Positions 35,831-45,910 of a stretch of 64,000 nt of DNA are shown piece by piece. The position numbers and the translations under genes are program-made. Where the stretch lies: NCBI RefSeq assembly GCF_002252525.1, contig NZ_NNRM01000016.1, forward strand, positions 62,001 to 126,000, written 5' to 3'. Positions within the stretch are counted from its first letter, which is position 1; the number at the start of each line of letters is the position of its first letter. Below the pieces are notes generated by a model. It did no database searches, had not been told where the DNA came from, and was given only the letters and a program-made list of their open reading frames with translations. The stretch comes from Brucella pseudogrignonensis (lineage in GTDB: Bacteria; Pseudomonadota; Alphaproteobacteria; Rhizobiales; Rhizobiaceae).

Positions 35831-37087
35831 TCAGATCAGCTTGCGACCATTGCCGGTTCCCCGGAACTCCACGACATTGTCGTCCAGCATCATCGGCAAA
35901 GCCGTGCGAACGCAATTTCGACCATTCTTCTTGGCCTCGTAAAGCGCTCCGTCTGCCCGCTTGTAGACATCGGAAAAGAAGTCGTCGAACTCCATTTCCG
36001 TGACCCCGAAGCTGACCGCAAATGCCACATCCCCTGAAGCGCCGGGCAGCGTGATATCGGCACAGGCCAATCGCGCCCGCTCTGCAAAGCGCCATGCCGA
36101 CTGGATCGTGTGTCCGGGAAGCAGCACGGCAAACTCCTCACCACCCATTCGCGCAGCAATACCGCCCTTGGACGCCGCCGACCTGCGAAGTTCATCAGCA
36201 AAAGCTGCAATCACGCGATCACCGAAAGCATGACCGTGCGTGTCGTTGATCAATTTGAAATAATCAATATCGCAGACGATCAGCGAAAGAGCCTGCCGCA
36301 TCCGCTTGGATTTTTCGATTGCAGCCTCGGCTCTGAATTCAAAACCACGGCGATTGAGGAGGCCGGAAAGCTGATCCGTTTCCGAGCGAAGCGTCACATC
36401 GGAAATCAGCTCACCCATCAGGCAGAGCAGCAAGAGAAGTCCAGCCGCTACCGAAAGACCGGCACCAATCGACTGAACCAGCAACGCATAATCTGTTCTG
36501 ACATAGTCGTCAGGATCAACACCCACACCGCCAACCAGCGAAGCCAGTACGGGCTTGATAAGAAAATGAATGGCACTGATCGTAAACAAACCTGCCATCA
36601 GCCCATCAAGCGTACCCCACGACCGACCGAATGGACGGCTTTTAGCGCGAGCGCTCAATCGTCCTCGCATGATGACCCAGACAGCCAGCATCAATGTGAG
36701 GAAGTAAGGCGACTGATAAAGAATGCGACCCAGCATTTCGCTGCGCGCAATGTCGTAAATGCCATAGACCAGCGACAGCGAACCGACGAGCAGCAACCCC
36801 AATGGAAACCATGGAACGGGTGACGAATACATCCGCGCAAGGCCGATTACCAGACAGGCAAGCGTCATGAAATAGGTGGCAAAACCCAGCATGTAACCAA
36901 GCTTGGCATTTGGTATCGAGGGGATTAGCAGTTCTGTCAAAAAGTAGAGCATCGCGAAAACGAAGCCCAATGCGAAAATCGGCGCCGCTGTGTTATCGCG
37001 TGCAAAAGCCGCGATACCCAGAAAGGTAAACGCAAACAGACCGGAAACGGTCATATTGATCAGCAGTATAAATTCTGCTCCGTCCAT
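35831..37087 (-). CDS. Membrane-bound GGDEF diguanylate cyclase
   Basis: About 418 residues: seven to eight N-terminal membrane helices (to about 225) forming a sensory module, then a GGDEF domain with DIDYFKLINDTHGHAFGD and active site RMGGEEFAVLLPG. The catalytic GGEEF is intact, so cyclic-di-GMP synthesis is expected. The inhibitory RxxD site five residues ahead is absent (SKGG in its place), so product inhibition through the I-site is unlikely. The ATG at 37087 follows GGAAAG. There is no EAL domain. Confidence 0.9.
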   Translation of the reverse strand: MDGAEFILLINMTVSGLFAFTFLGIAAFARDNTAAPIFALGFVFAMLYFLTELLIPSIPNAKLGYMLGFATYFMTLACLVIGLARMYSSPVPWFPLGLLLVGSLSLVYGIYDIARSEMLGRILYQSPYFLTLMLAVWVIMRGRLSARAKSRPFGRSWGTLDGLMAGLFTISAIHFLIKPVLASLVGGVGVDPDDYVRTDYALLVQSIGAGLSVAAGLLLLLCLMGELISDVTLRSETDQLSGLLNRRGFEFRAEAAIEKSKRMRQALSLIVCDIDYFKLINDTHGHAFGDRVIAAFADELRRSAASKGGIAARMGGEEFAVLLPGHTIQSAWRFAERARLACADITLPGASGDVAFAVSFGVTEMEFDDFFSDVYKRADGALYEAKKNGRNCVRTALPMMLDDNVVEFRGTGNGRKLI

Positions 37088-37276
37088 CCGCGCTTTCCGG
37101 CCCCTGCCTGCGAAGCCAATGCGGCCCGCATTCCCCAATTCTAAGCCCCGCAAATTCCGCCGTTTTCAGCGAAACAGGAGAATGATTTTCACCTTATAGC
37201 CCTTATACATCCAAAGCATGAAAAAGCAGCTAATTTAGTAAACAAACCAGTCTGCGATGAGCCTCTCGCACATATG

Positions 37277-37303
37277 AAAAAAACCGCCGGATCACTCCGG
37301 CGG
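37277..37303 (-). terminator. Terminator of leuC
   Basis: The stem CCGCCGG/CCGGCGG with an ATCACT loop is flanked by seven A on the left (T-run for leuC) and five T on the right, so it can act in both directions. It is 27 bases past the leuC stop. Confidence 0.85.
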
Positions 37304-37330
37304 CTTTTTAAAACTTGCTCACGAAAGAGC

Positions 37331-38740
37331 TTAGTTCCAGTCGCGAATATCGACGAAGTGACCGGCGATGGCTGCAGCCGCTGCCATGGCAGGCGATACC
37401 AGATGCGTGCGGCCCTTGAAGCCCTGACGGCCTTCAAAATTGCGGTTCGAGGTCGAAGCGCAACGTTCACCCGGCTTCAGGCGGTCGTCGTTCATGGCAA
37501 GGCACATCGAGCAGCCCGGCTCGCGCCAGTCAAAACCTGCTTCGATGAAAATCTTGTCGAGGCCTTCAGCTTCCGCCTGTTCCTTCACAAGGCCGGAACC
37601 CGGAACGATCATCGCGTTAACGCCATTAGCAACCTTCTTGCCAGCGGCCATACGGGCAGCGTCACGAAGATCTTCGATACGACCGTTGGTGCATGAGCCG
37701 ATGAACACGCGATCAATCTTGATGTCGGTCATCTTGGTGCCTGGCTTCAGGCCCATATAATCGAGCGCACGCCACTTGGATGCACGCTTGGTTTCGTCCT
37801 TGATCTCGTCCGGGTTAGGAACGATGTCGGTGACGAAGACGACGTCTTCAGGCGACGAGCCCCAGGATACAACCGGCGAAATCTTGGCAGCGTCCAGCTC
37901 AACGATCTTGTCGAAATGCGCGCCTTCATCAGAATGCAGCGTCTTCCAGTAGCCGATAGCCTGTTCCAGCGCTTCGCCCTTCGGTGCGCGCGGCTTACCC
38001 TGCACATAAGCGAAGGTTGTTTCGTCCGGTGCGATCAGACCAGCGCGTGCGCCGCCTTCAATCGACATATTGCAGACGGTCATGCGACCTTCCATCGACA
38101 GCGAGCGAATGGCGCTGCCTGCATATTCGATTACATAGCCGGTACCACCTGCGGTGCCGATTTCGCCGATGATGGCGAGCGTGATGTCCTTGGCAGTGAC
38201 GCCCGAGGCTAGTTCACCTTCAACACGCACCAGCATGTTCTTGGCTTTCTTCTGGATCAGCGTCTGAGTCGCAAGTACATGCTCGACTTCCGACGTACCG
38301 ATACCATGTGCCAGCGAGCCAAAAGCACCGTGAGTCGACGTGTGGCTGTCGCCGCAAACAATCGTCATGCCCGGCAGCGTGAAGCCCTGTTCCGGACCAA
38401 CAATGTGCACAACGCCCTGACGGCGGTCACGCTCGGAGTAATATTCAACGTTGAAGTCAGCAGCGTTTTTGGCCAGAGCCTCAACCTGAATGCGGCTTTC
38501 TTCGTTCTTGATGCCGTTCACGCGGTCTTTCGACGTTGGAACGTTGTGATCGACAACAGCCAGCGTCTTTTCAGGATGACGCACCTGACGACCTGCCATA
38601 CGCAGACCTTCAAAAGCCTGCGGGCTTGTCACTTCGTGCACAAGATGGCGATCAATATAAAGGAGGCAGGTACCATCGTCCTGCTGATCCACTACATGGT
38701 CGTCCCAGATCTTGTCATAAAGTGTACGCGGCGCGCTCAT
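37331..38740 (-). CDS. leuC: 3-isopropylmalate dehydratase large subunit
   Basis: The 469-residue aconitase-family enzyme isomerises 2- to 3-isopropylmalate in leucine synthesis with the small subunit LeuD, which is not here. The 4Fe-4S ligands are in [12 protein letters not shown] and [38 protein letters not shown] and [10 protein letters not shown] are also conserved. It forms a single-gene unit with its own terminator, with rplS upstream on the same strand. Confidence 0.98.
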   Translation of the reverse strand: MSAPRTLYDKIWDDHVVDQQDDGTCLLYIDRHLVHEVTSPQAFEGLRMAGRQVRHPEKTLAVVDHNVPTSKDRVNGIKNEESRIQVEALAKNAADFNVEYYSERDRRQGVVHIVGPEQGFTLPGMTIVCGDSHTSTHGAFGSLAHGIGTSEVEHVLATQTLIQKKAKNMLVRVEGELASGVTAKDITLAIIGEIGTAGGTGYVIEYAGSAIRSLSMEGRMTVCNMSIEGGARAGLIAPDETTFAYVQGKPRAPKGEALEQAIGYWKTLHSDEGAHFDKIVELDAAKISPVVSWGSSPEDVVFVTDIVPNPDEIKDETKRASKWRALDYMGLKPGTKMTDIKIDRVFIGSCTNGRIEDLRDAARMAAGKKVANGVNAMIVPGSGLVKEQAEAEGLDKIFIEAGFDWREPGCSMCLAMNDDRLKPGERCASTSNRNFEGRQGFKGRTHLVSPAMAAAAAIAGHFVDIRDWN

Positions 38741-38900
38741 TGCGAGGTTCCTTTGAACGGTTCTTAATTAGGCTGTCATATGCACCCGCCGCTGCATTTC
38801 GTCAAGAAACACAAACCGCAACAGGGTGTCGCAGTAACAATCTTGCGCAATGTTGGCGAAATTATGCAATATGTTACGCAGCCTTTTGGCTTTTGCAAAT

Positions 38901-38930
38901 AAAAAAGGCGGTCTAAAGACCGCCTTTTTC
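38901..38930 (-). terminator. Terminator of the rimM-trmD-rplS region
   Basis: The stem GGCGGTC/GACCGCC with a TAAA loop is flanked by six A (T-run for the minus strand) and five T. It starts about 26 bases past the rplS stop. Confidence 0.85.
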
Positions 38931-38950
38931 AGATTCTTGCAGAGAGGTGC

Positions 38951-39391
38951 TTATTCAGCAGCAGTCTTTGCAGCTTCTGCCTTAGCAGCAGCGGCCTTAT
39001 CGGCTTCGCGTTCTGCCTTGGTGCGGTTGTCTTTCTTCTCAGCAATACGTGCAGCCTTACCGGTGAGGCCACGAAGGTAGTAAAGCTTCGCGCGACGGAC
39101 CTTACCGCGGCGAACAACTTCAACGCCTTCTACGATTGGCGAGTAAACTGGGAATACGCGCTCTACGCCTTCGCCGTAAGAAATCTTGCGAACGGTGAAG
39201 TTTTCGTTGATGCCAGCGCCGGAGCGGGCGATGCAGACGCCTTCATAGGCCTGCACGCGGGTACGCGTACCTTCGGTAACGCGAACCTGAACGCGAACGG
39301 TGTCACCTGGCTGGAAATCTGGAAGCTTGCGCTTTTCTTCGATCTTTGCTGCCTGTTCGGCTTCAATCTGACGAATGATGTCGGTCATCAT
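38951..39391 (-). CDS. rplS: 50S ribosomal protein L19
   Basis: A 146-residue protein with the L19 core [36 protein letters not shown] and the [17 protein letters not shown] motif. The C-terminal Ala/Lys-rich tail is an alphaproteobacterial extension. Two adjacent ATG codons (39391, 39388) follow AAGGAG; the second has the better spacing. A 198-base gap separates it from DUF4260-trmD, where a separate promoter is likely. Confidence 0.97.
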   Translation of the reverse strand: MMTDIIRQIEAEQAAKIEEKRKLPDFQPGDTVRVQVRVTEGTRTRVQAYEGVCIARSGAGINENFTVRKISYGEGVERVFPVYSPIVEGVEVVRRGKVRRAKLYYLRGLTGKAARIAEKKDNRTKAEREADKAAAAKAEAAKTAAE

Positions 39392-39589
39392 CTGACTCCT
39401 TTACGAATTCTTCTCAAACAGTCAGAGCGCTCTGCACTTGCCACCAAGCACTTAAGGCCTTGTGGGTATGCCCGAAAAATCAGGCAGGAGCGGTACACCG
39501 TCTATTGGTTTAAAGATGTCGGGCTTTCCCGAACTGGCGCGGCAATACACCATTGCTGCAAATGAATCAATATCAGCGCTGCGAAATCG

Positions 39590-39943
39590 CTATTTCCCGC
39601 CAATGCGCCCAAGATGCGTATCCTGAAAACCGGTTCCATACTTCAAGCCAAAGCCAAGCGCGCGATCAACGCCGATATGAACCGCCCAGATGAGCGCAAC
39701 CGCAAAGCAAAGCGGCCAGCTCATGGCCCAGCCGAGCACCGCCACAAGCACAACACCAATCCAGCTATGCGCGATGTTATAGACAACAGCGCCGGTACGC
39801 GGACCTTTGAGATAGGCAAAGAACGACAGGTCAGGCGCAAGGATGAGAATCGCAAAAAGCCACCAGCTTGCACCGCTCACCCAATATGCACCCAGCGCCA
39901 GCAGCGCGAGGGAAAGACTTTCGAGCCGCTGGATCAGGTTCAT
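39590..39943 (-). CDS. DUF4260 membrane protein
   Basis: A 117-residue protein with three to four membrane helices. [32 protein letters not shown] and the end [24 protein letters not shown] match DUF4260. Its function is unknown. It overlaps the trmD stop by four bases (ATGA), so it is translationally coupled to trmD; that coupling to a tRNA/ribosome operon is the only functional clue. Confidence 0.85.
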   Translation of the reverse strand: MNLIQRLESLSLALLALGAYWVSGASWWLFAILILAPDLSFFAYLKGPRTGAVVYNIAHSWIGVVLVAVLGWAMSWPLCFAVALIWAVHIGVDRALGFGLKYGTGFQDTHLGRIGGK

Positions 39944-40668
39944 TTGCGTTTGCCCTCACGATACGCTTCCCAAAGATCAGGGCGCCGTTGCTTTGTGATG
40001 CGTTCCGCCTCAGCATGACGCCATTTATCAATCGCACCATGATTGCCGGAGGTGAGAATTTCAGGGATCGAACGGTCTTCCCATACCTGCGGGCGGGTAT
40101 AATGCGGATGTTCCAGAAGCCCGGTTTCGAAGCTTTCTGTTTCGCCGGATTCCCGATTACCCATCACGCCCGGCAGAAGCCGCACAATCGCATCCAGCAG
40201 AACGATAGCCGCAGTCTCGCCACCCGATAAGATATAATCGCCGATGGAAATCTCTTCGAGCGCGCGTCCTTCGATCACCCGCTCATCGACGCCTTCAAAA
40301 CGGCCACACAGAATAATCGCACCCGGACCGTCAGCAAGCTCGCGCACACGCTTTTGGGTGAGCGGCGCGCCGCGTGGGCTCATCAGTAGCATCGGACGAT
40401 CATCAGCCACCGAATCGAGCGCCCGTGCCACCACATCCGGCTTCATCACCATGCCTGCGCCGCCGCCCGATGGCGTGTCATCCACCATGCGATGCTTGCC
40501 TTCGGCAAAGTCACGAATCTGCACTGTATCGAGCGACCATGTGTTTTCTGCGAGTGCCTTGCCCGCAAGCGAGACGCCCAAAGGACCAGGAAACATCTCG
40601 GGATAAAGCGTCAGCACCGAGGCATGAAAACCCGGCATAACCTTATCCGTATCCGACTGTTCACTCAT
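39940..40668 (-). CDS. trmD: tRNA (guanine-N1-)-methyltransferase TrmD
   Basis: The 242-residue SPOUT-class enzyme methylates G37 of tRNAs and prevents +1 frameshifting. The knot is seen in [29 protein letters not shown] and [28 protein letters not shown] is the N-terminal substrate loop. It overlaps rimM by four bases and DUF4260 by four bases. Confidence 0.97.
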   Translation of the reverse strand: MSEQSDTDKVMPGFHASVLTLYPEMFPGPLGVSLAGKALAENTWSLDTVQIRDFAEGKHRMVDDTPSGGGAGMVMKPDVVARALDSVADDRPMLLMSPRGAPLTQKRVRELADGPGAIILCGRFEGVDERVIEGRALEEISIGDYILSGGETAAIVLLDAIVRLLPGVMGNRESGETESFETGLLEHPHYTRPQVWEDRSIPEILTSGNHGAIDKWRHAEAERITKQRRPDLWEAYREGKRK

Positions 40669-41264
40669 GGCTTTTTTGGTCGCTTCTGTTCATTCTTCTT
40701 ATCGTTCTGTGGCTTGCCGCTCTCATTTAACGGATTGTCGTCATCATCCGCGATAAGTCCGGCCGCATAAGGCTCAACCCGAATTGTGCCGGCCTCGAAA
40801 TCGATCTCAGGAACTGCAGCTTCGGTGAACGGGATCAGCATCGGACGCTTGCCCTTGAGACTCAGCTCGATCAGGTCGCCACCGCCGAAATCGAAAACAG
40901 CACTCACAACCCCGTAAGATTTGCCGTCAGCATCAAGCGCTTCAAGGCCAATCAGATCGGTTTGAAAGAATTCGTCTTCATCAAGCTCGTCATCAGGCAG
41001 CTGCGAACGGTCGATGAAAAGCTCGGTACCATTCAGCGCTTCGGCAGCGTTGCGATCATTGATGCCCTTGAAGCGTACAACAATCACATTCTTCGCAGAG
41101 CGGGCTTCCAGCACTTCGTAAGCCTTACCCTGCGCATCATAGAGCTGGCCGTAATCAGCAACTGCTAGCGGATCGTCGGTAAATGTCTTGACCCTGACTT
41201 CGCCACGTATGCCATGGGCGGCTCCGATAACGGCAAGCTGGATTGGGTTTTCTGGACGCGGCAT
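40665..41264 (-). CDS. rimM: Ribosome maturation factor RimM
   Basis: A 199-residue 16S rRNA processing factor. The N-terminal domain is [19 protein letters not shown], and the PRC-barrel is [18 protein letters not shown] with [15 protein letters not shown] Lys-rich tail of about 20 residues closes it. The ATG at 41264 is preferred to an upstream start at 41288. In many bacteria rpsP, often with ffh, lies just before rimM; here the upstream neighbour is the divergent xerC. Confidence 0.95.
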   Translation of the reverse strand: MPRPENPIQLAVIGAAHGIRGEVRVKTFTDDPLAVADYGQLYDAQGKAYEVLEARSAKNVIVVRFKGINDRNAAEALNGTELFIDRSQLPDDELDEDEFFQTDLIGLEALDADGKSYGVVSAVFDFGGGDLIELSLKGKRPMLIPFTEAAVPEIDFEAGTIRVEPYAAGLIADDDDNPLNESGKPQNDKKNEQKRPKKP

Positions 41265-41412
41265 GAATAATTCCGTGATTAGATACAATTTCTAATCGCT
41301 TACCCAATTTCCTGTAAAAACGCCAAGAAAAACGAAAAGCGGCTTCTTTACTGCCCGGCAACCTATCACTGTCAGACTGTAACAACCGCAACTCAAACAG
41401 CGAATCCCGACC

Positions 41413-42360
41413 ATGACGAGCAAAGCCGAATTCCTTATCCCTGCCCGCGCCGATCTTGCGGCAGCGCGCGAGGAATGGCTGAAATCGCTCAAAGACATGC
41501 GCCGTCTGTCGGAAAACACTGTTGAAGCCTATGAGCGCGATACCCGCCAGTTTCTGCAATTTTTGACCGGTCATCTCGGCGAACCGCCTTCGATCAAGGA
41601 CATCGGCAACCTGCGCGTCGCTGATTTGCGTTCGTATCTGGCCAACCGCCGGAATGACGGTGCCGGTGCTCGCACACTCGGACGCGGACTTGCTGGCATT
41701 CGCTCACTGCTGCGGCATCTGGAAAAGCTTGGACTGGTCAATGCCGCAGGCGCGAGTGCCATGCGTGCGCCGCGCCAGCCAAAATCGCTGCCAAAGCCGT
41801 TAACGGCAGAAGATGCCCGTCGCGTCGTCGCTGCCGATGGCCAGATGGCGGAGGAGCCATGGATCGCAGCGCGCAATGCTGCCGTTCTCACACTGCTTTA
41901 TGGTTGCGGCCTTCGCATTTCAGAAGCACTCGGCCTTGCAGGCGATGCGTTAAACGACGCATCTGTGCTTTCGATCACAATCACCGGTAAGGGCGGCAAA
42001 TCCCGTATGGTCCCGCTGCTGCCAGCTGTGCATCGCGCTGTCGCCCAGTATCGCGCGTTGTGCCCATTTGATCTCTCTGCCGACAAACCTTTGTTCAGAG
42101 GCGCCAAGGGCGGAGAACTTCACGCTGCCATCATCCAGCGCGAAATGCAGAAATTACGCGCCGGTCTCGGCCTTCCCGACACTGCCACCCCGCACGCACT
42201 TCGCCATTCCTTTGCCACGCATCTGCTTGGCCGCGGCGGTGATCTGCGCACAATTCAGGAACTGCTTGGCCACGCGAGCCTCTCGACCACGCAGGTCTAT
42301 ACCGGCGTCGATACGGCTCGGCTTCTTGATGTTTACGACAAAGCGCATCCTCGCGCTTAA
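41413..42360 (+). CDS. xerC: Tyrosine recombinase XerC
   Basis: The 315-residue recombinase resolves chromosome dimers at dif together with XerD under FtsK control. The N-terminal SAM-like core-binding domain spans about 15-105. Catalytic residues are R in LLYGCGLRISEALGL, K in ITGKGGKSRMVPL, H-x2-R in PHALRHSFATHLL, H in LLGHASLSTTQVYTGVD, and the nucleophilic Tyr in VYTGVD. XerD is the alternative, but the longer N-terminus and family pattern favour XerC. It is divergent from rimM. Confidence 0.92.
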   Translation: MTSKAEFLIPARADLAAAREEWLKSLKDMRRLSENTVEAYERDTRQFLQFLTGHLGEPPSIKDIGNLRVADLRSYLANRRNDGAGARTLGRGLAGIRSLLRHLEKLGLVNAAGASAMRAPRQPKSLPKPLTAEDARRVVAADGQMAEEPWIAARNAAVLTLLYGCGLRISEALGLAGDALNDASVLSITITGKGGKSRMVPLLPAVHRAVAQYRALCPFDLSADKPLFRGAKGGELHAAIIQREMQKLRAGLGLPDTATPHALRHSFATHLLGRGGDLRTIQELLGHASLSTTQVYTGVDTARLLDVYDKAHPRA

Positions 42361-42401
42361 TCAGGGGTGTCATCCAACCCTAACCATCCTATATTCACTT
42401 C

Positions 42402-43409
42402 ATGAAAAAGCTGTTCTTCCTTTTTGCCTGTGCCCTCATCGTCAGTTCAGCCAATGCGCGTGCGCAAAGCACTGACGCCGCCTGCTCCCCGCATGGGGTC
42501 AATCTGATTGATGGTCTGGACAAAAAGGAACCTAAGCTCTGGTCCGAGCTTCAGGCCGAAGCGGAAGAAATGCCTAATCATAAGGGTATCTTCTGGAAAA
42601 TCGAGAAAGACGGCCTCGAACCGTCCTATCTGTTCGGAACCATCCACCTGAGTGATCCGCGCGTAATGGCCCTGCCCGGCGCTGTGACCAAAGCCTATGA
42701 CGACGCCGACAAGATCGTGGTCGAAGCAACCGACATTGTCGATCAGAAAGCCTTTCTGCGGGTTAAAGTTGAACAGCCTGATCTGATCCAGTTCACTGAT
42801 GGCTCAACGTTGCAATCGCATCTGCCACAGGATCGGCTGGAGGAGATTGACAAGAAGTTGGAAGCGCGCGGCATCATTCTGGGTGCCGTCGGCAAGATGA
42901 AGCCGTGGATCATCACCAGCCTGTTGGCCCTGCCCAAATGCGAACGGCAAAGAAAGCTAGAAGGGGCAGACTTCCTCGACGGCTATCTGATTACGGAAGC
43001 GCAGGATCAAGGCCGAACCGTCATCGGTCTTGAAAGTGCAGTTGAACAGCTTGAGGCGATGAACCGGCTTCCGCTTGATTTCCATATTCGCAACCTGATT
43101 TCCGCCGCCCAATATGGCGACAGCATCGAAGACGCCATGGAAACCACGATTGCGCTCTATCTTCAGGGTGAAATCGGCATGATCATGCCCGCATTGCGGA
43201 AAATCGTGCCCGACAGTCTGTCCAAGGAAGACTACGACCTTTTCCAGAAAGTCTTGCTCACAGACCGCAACCACATCATGGCGCAACGCGTGGCCCCCGT
43301 CCTTGCCACTGGTGACGCCTTTATCGCCGTCGGCGCCCTGCATCTGCCCGGCAAGGAAGGACTGGTAGAACTGCTGCGTGCGCAGGGCTATAGGCTCACA
43401 GCAATGTAA
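42402..43409 (+). CDS. TraB/GumN-family secreted protein
   Basis: A 335-residue exported protein with a signal peptide (ending NARAQS). The EreA/TIKI-like fold is marked by the GX2H motif LFGTIHLSD (about residue 77) and the C-terminal GALHLPGKEGLVELL. In TIKI proteins these motifs bind metal for proteolysis. The bacterial GumN group is uncharacterised. It begins 41 bases after the xerC stop. Confidence 0.88.
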   Translation: MKKLFFLFACALIVSSANARAQSTDAACSPHGVNLIDGLDKKEPKLWSELQAEAEEMPNHKGIFWKIEKDGLEPSYLFGTIHLSDPRVMALPGAVTKAYDDADKIVVEATDIVDQKAFLRVKVEQPDLIQFTDGSTLQSHLPQDRLEEIDKKLEARGIILGAVGKMKPWIITSLLALPKCERQRKLEGADFLDGYLITEAQDQGRTVIGLESAVEQLEAMNRLPLDFHIRNLISAAQYGDSIEDAMETTIALYLQGEIGMIMPALRKIVPDSLSKEDYDLFQKVLLTDRNHIMAQRVAPVLATGDAFIAVGALHLPGKEGLVELLRAQGYRLTAM

Positions 43410-43438
43410 GCGCATGCCCAGAAGTGGAACCATCCCGG
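43409..43438. repeat. RIME-like fragment
   Basis: GCGCATGCCCAGAAGTGGAACC after the TraB/GumN stop matches one half of the repeat family; the second arm is lost. Confidence 0.4.
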
Positions 43439-43488
43439 CCTGCTCGCGTTAGACTTTCCAATGGTTGCAACCAACTGGAGGAGAGCAA

Positions 43489-43764
43489 ATGGTTGACCCA
43501 CTCGATCCACGCAACGATCCACTAAACAATCCGCGTCACGCTGATCCAATGGCCGACCCGGTTGCCAGACCGCCACAACCCAGAGGCAGCAGCGGTATTT
43601 TGCTTGCGGTCATCCTGATCGCTGCAATTCTGATCCTCGGCTATTTCTTCTATCGAGGCGGCGGCTCCACAGATACGGCTGCACCGCCACCACCGCCAGC
43701 AGCACAGGGCGAAACAACAACGCCACCCGCAGCACCGCCTGCAACACCACCGGCACAGAACTAA
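43489..43764 (+). CDS. Small proline-rich single-pass membrane protein
   Basis: A 91-residue protein with a short polar N-terminus, one membrane helix (GILLAVILIAAILILGYFF, about 37-55) and a Pro/Ala/Thr-rich tail that would lie in the periplasm. It has no recognised domain; similar hypothetical proteins are common in Brucellaceae. The ATG at 43489 is fixed by GGAGGAG. It ends in a bidirectional terminator shared with lpdA. Confidence 0.8.
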   Translation: MVDPLDPRNDPLNNPRHADPMADPVARPPQPRGSSGILLAVILIAAILILGYFFYRGGGSTDTAAPPPPPAAQGETTTPPAAPPATPPAQN

Positions 43765-43771
43765 CCCTATG

Positions 43772-43798
43772 AAAAAGGCCCGCTTTCGCGGGCCTTTC
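43772..43798. terminator. Bidirectional terminator between the small membrane protein and lpdA
   Basis: The stem AAAGGCCCGC/GCGGGCCTTT with a TTTC loop has an A-run on the left and a short T-run on the right. Confidence 0.85.
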
Positions 43799-43836
43799 TG
43801 CATCCGGATAAACCCGGAAATTACGTGTGACCACGA

Positions 43837-45243
43837 TTACATGTGAATTGGCTTGGCAAAGGTTGCCAAGGCAGATTCGCGAACCGCTTCCGACATGGTT
43901 GGATGCGCGTGGCAGGTGCGTGCGAGATCTTCGGACGAACCACCAAACTCCATCAGCACGGCCAGTTCATGGATCATTTCACCGGCATTGTAGCCGAGGA
44001 TATGAGCGCCCAGAACGCGATCCGTTGCCTTGTCGGCGAGGATCTTCACAAAGCCGTCCGTGTGCTGCATGGCGCGTGCGCGACCGTTTGCAGTGAACGG
44101 GAACTTGCCGATCTTGTATTCAACGCCAGCGGCTTTCAGCTCTTCTTCGGTCTTGCCGACGGAGGCTACTTCCGGCTGCGTGTAAACAACGCTTGGAATG
44201 ACGTCGAAGTTTACGTGTCCTGCCTGACCAGCGATGATTTCAGCAACGGCAATGCCTTCATCTTCGGCCTTGTGTGCGAGCATCGGGCCCTGAACCACGT
44301 CACCGATGGCATAGATGCCTTCGACATTGGTGCGCCAGTGACCATCGATTGCAACGCGACCGCGGTCATCGACATTCACGCCAGCTTCCTGCAGACCAAG
44401 ACCATCCGTGTATGGACGACGACCCGTCGAAATCAAAACCGCATCGGCATCAATGGTTTCAGCATCGCCACCCTTGACCGGCTCAAAAGTCACTTTCGCG
44501 CCCTTTCCAGCCTTTTCAACACCAGTAACCTTTGCGCTCAGCTTGAAGGCAATGCCCTGCTTTTCGAGAAGACGCTGGAACTGCTTGGATACTTCGCCGT
44601 CCATCGCACCCAGAACCTTGTCGAGATATTCAACAACGGTCACTTTTGCGCCAAGACGTGCCCAGACGGAACCAAGCTCCAGACCAATCACACCACCGCC
44701 AACAACAACCAGATGACCCGGCACCTTGTCGAAAGCAATCGCACCGGTTGACGACACGATGACCTTCTCGTCGATGTCGACCTTGACGCCCGGAATGCCG
44801 GCAACATCAGAACCAGTTGCGATGATGATGTTCTTACCTTCGATTTCCTGAACGCTACCGTCTTCGGCAGTCACGGAAACCTTGCCCTTGGCGACGATCT
44901 TGCCGGTGCCGATGTAAGGCGTGATCTTGTTCTTCTTGAACAGGAACTCAACGCCAGACGTGTTCGACTTAACGGTCGCGTCCTTGTGAGCCAGCATCTT
45001 TTCGAGATTGAGCTTTGGCTTGCTGATTTCAACGCCCAGCGTATCGAACGAGTGACCGGCTTCGGCAAACACTTCAGACGCATGAAGCAGCGCCTTGGAA
45101 GGAATGCAGCCAACATTGAGACAGGTGCCGCCAAAGGTCTTGCGCTTTTCGACTACGGCCACCGAAAGGCCAAGCTGTGCGGCCTTGATTGCGGCTACAT
45201 AACCGCCGGGGCCGGTACCAATGACAACCACATCATAAGACAT
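43837..45243 (-). CDS. lpdA: Dihydrolipoyl dehydrogenase (E3 of 2-oxoglutarate dehydrogenase)
   Basis: The 468-residue flavoprotein reoxidises the lipoyl arm of E2 with NAD+. FAD motif IGTGPGGYVAAIKAAQ, redox disulfide C41/C46 in GGTCLNVGCIPSKAL, NAD motif VVGGGVIGLELGSVW and the C-terminal His-Glu dyad in CHAHPTMSEA are present. It belongs to the mdh-sucCD-sucAB cluster but is separated from sucB by three genes. Confidence 0.97.
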   Translation of the reverse strand: MSYDVVVIGTGPGGYVAAIKAAQLGLSVAVVEKRKTFGGTCLNVGCIPSKALLHASEVFAEAGHSFDTLGVEISKPKLNLEKMLAHKDATVKSNTSGVEFLFKKNKITPYIGTGKIVAKGKVSVTAEDGSVQEIEGKNIIIATGSDVAGIPGVKVDIDEKVIVSSTGAIAFDKVPGHLVVVGGGVIGLELGSVWARLGAKVTVVEYLDKVLGAMDGEVSKQFQRLLEKQGIAFKLSAKVTGVEKAGKGAKVTFEPVKGGDAETIDADAVLISTGRRPYTDGLGLQEAGVNVDDRGRVAIDGHWRTNVEGIYAIGDVVQGPMLAHKAEDEGIAVAEIIAGQAGHVNFDVIPSVVYTQPEVASVGKTEEELKAAGVEYKIGKFPFTANGRARAMQHTDGFVKILADKATDRVLGAHILGYNAGEMIHELAVLMEFGGSSEDLARTCHAHPTMSEAVRESALATFAKPIHM

Positions 45244-45317
45244 TGAACTATCCTTCTTCAGTCTGATCCAGAATGACCAGCAATGGCCATTAAACTTTTA
45301 TAAGATCGGCGATCCGA

Positions 45318-45860
45318 TCATTCTTCTTCAGGCGAGCACGACTTGAAACGGAAGCTTTCAAATTGAAGCGCCTTTTCTGGTTTCGCTGCGCCAAAATCAT
45401 ATCCGTCAAGCGCTGTTGCCAGATCGGGAAACAGAATTGCCTGCGCGGCCGGCTCATCGGCCTTTGGCAGCACATCCGCTTCCGCGCCTTCCTTCAGCGC
45501 ATAGACAACGCTCTGCCAGAGGCTGCAATCATCGAGGTCTTCCGGTTCGGTGCCCCCATTCTTGCAGTTATAGGTAATGAGCGCATAGGGGCGTGCAACC
45601 CCTTCTTCCGGCCAAATGACGAGACCTGAGAGTTTGAACTCCGGCTTGTCATCAGCGGTAATCGTGAATTCATTGGCCGGTGCCGGTGTCATCTTGAGCG
45701 CATTGGACTGCACGGCATGGAAAGTCAGCGTGTATGCATCGCCCTGATCGCGATAGACTGCACGGTTCTGCGTACAGGCGGCCTGAACGGCGCTTGAGAA
45801 AACCGTCACGGCAAGAGCTGATGCCGCCACCACTTTGAAGAGCTTCTTAACGTCATGCAT
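45318..45860 (-). CDS. Secreted protein of unknown function
   Basis: A 180-residue protein with a clear signal peptide (VKKLFKVVAASALAVTVFSS, cleavage after AVQA). Four cysteines in the mature part (ACTQNR, YNCKNGG, DDCSLW, KSCSPEEE) suggest disulfides. I recognise no family. The ATG at 45860 follows GAGGAGA; the frame is open 64 codons further upstream without signal. It lies between lpdA and the LysE gene on the same strand. Confidence 0.82.
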   Translation of the reverse strand: MHDVKKLFKVVAASALAVTVFSSAVQAACTQNRAVYRDQGDAYTLTFHAVQSNALKMTPAPANEFTITADDKPEFKLSGLVIWPEEGVARPYALITYNCKNGGTEPEDLDDCSLWQSVVYALKEGAEADVLPKADEPAAQAILFPDLATALDGYDFGAAKPEKALQFESFRFKSCSPEEE

Positions 45861-45910
45861 CTGTCGGTTCTCCTCGTATTCCCGGCAGTGATTACTGCGC
45901 TTTCGCTCTG

